A stretch of DNA of 22,585 nt from Patescibacteria group bacterium (GTDB taxonomy: Bacteria; Patescibacteriota; Patescibacteriia; Patescibacteriales; GWC2-42-12). The notes below the pieces were generated by a model. It was given only the letters and a program-made list of their open reading frames with translations. It was not told the DNA's origin and did no database searches. The position numbers and the translations under genes are program-made. How positions within the stretch are numbered: the first letter of the stretch is position 1; each line of letters starts with the position of its first letter. Where the stretch lies: positions 1-22,585 of the forward strand of contig JAHJXD010000006.1 in the NCBI GenBank assembly GCA_018827685.1, in the 5' to 3' direction. Shown one piece after another: positions 22,456-22,585 of the stretch.

Positions 22456-22577
22456 TGTGTAAAAATTATTTGTCCACAATTTTGGTGATTTATAAAATTC
22501 ATACTTTAAGCCAAGTTTCCGCTGATCAAACGCTGATAATTACGCTGATCTACGCTGAAAAATAATATTTTTACACA
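22456..22577. mobile_element. MITE-like element with CGCTGAT iterations
   Basis: About 122 bp bounded by the perfect inverted ends TGTGTAAAAA (22456-22465) and TTTTTACACA (22568-22577). Pairing continues inward as TTATTT against AAATAA with a two-base bulge. Inside are four near-tandem copies of CGCTGAT at 22520-22526, 22531-22537, 22543-22549 and a partial one at 22553-22558, spaced 10-12 bp, about one helical turn. No gene is contained. No clear target-site duplication is seen. It could be a non-autonomous transposable element or an iteron-like protein-binding array. Confidence 0.5.
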
Positions 22578-22585
22578 ATAACTAA

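Noticed and set aside
22520..22558. CRISPR array
   Set aside because: The CGCTGAT units are 7 bp with 3-5 bp gaps, far too short for CRISPR repeats and spacers, and no cas gene is present.
1..22585. UGA recoded to glycine
   Set aside because: At least the AAA ATPase frame ends naturally at a UGA, and conserved genes show no in-frame UGA.

Overview
The window reads as a low-GC bacterial chromosome segment of the Candidate Phyla Radiation (Patescibacteria) type. This is inferred from lamin-tail-domain surface proteins, sparse Shine-Dalgarno sequences, tRNAs without encoded CCA, a compact NusA with an insertion, and a membrane pyrophosphatase. Genes end in UGA as well as UAA and UAG, so the UGA-recoding lineages (Gracilibacteria, SR1/Absconditabacteria) are unlikely. 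No taxonomic marker allows a finer call.

Layout. (1) 1-4273 is an accessory, defence-type region. It holds the 5' end of an IS transposase cut by the window edge, a truncated small ORF, a LexA-like repressor with a readable promoter and operator, a gamma-class adenine DNA methyltransferase 13 nt behind it, and a convergent controller plus putative restriction endonuclease. It ends in a hairpin-rich, GC-richer island lying directly against a tRNA-Gly 3' end. (2) 4271-9989 is a minus-strand housekeeping block in the order nusA, hppA, tig, smpB, ssrA (tmRNA), tRNA-Leu, tRNA-Gly. It covers transcription, energy, protein folding and ribosome rescue. (3) 10034-14785 is a second accessory region: an AAA ATPase of the AAA_14/DUF4143 type with its own promoter, a small zinc-ribbon ORF, a HicB-HicA toxin-antitoxin pair, a 3'-truncated group II intron whose reverse-transcriptase start is fused in frame to a caspase-fold (C25-like) peptidase fragment, and a minus-strand non-coding locus with a tRNA-like RNA. 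(4) 14786-22585 is a plus-strand block: a large membrane-anchored lamin-tail/PKD surface protein, the FtsK/SpoIIIE DNA translocase, a coiled-coil protein of unknown function right behind ftsK, a short charged protein, and a MITE-like element carrying four CGCTGAT iterations.

The strongest unexplained signal is the non-coding locus at 14354-14592. A good sigma70-type promoter starts a transcript whose first bases are complementary to the anticodon-like arm of a tRNA-like RNA about 105 bp downstream in the same transcript. An intrinsic terminator lies between them and another follows. The arms are an exact 18-bp inverted repeat, and the tRNA-like part can adopt two mutually exclusive folds. This looks like a self-regulated or aberrant tRNA locus. 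The second is the putative restriction-modification system, where the methyltransferase appears to be co-transcribed with a LexA-type repressor and the endonuclease with a controller protein whose start region lies in nested inverted repeats. All assignments come from reading the sequence; no database search was possible.
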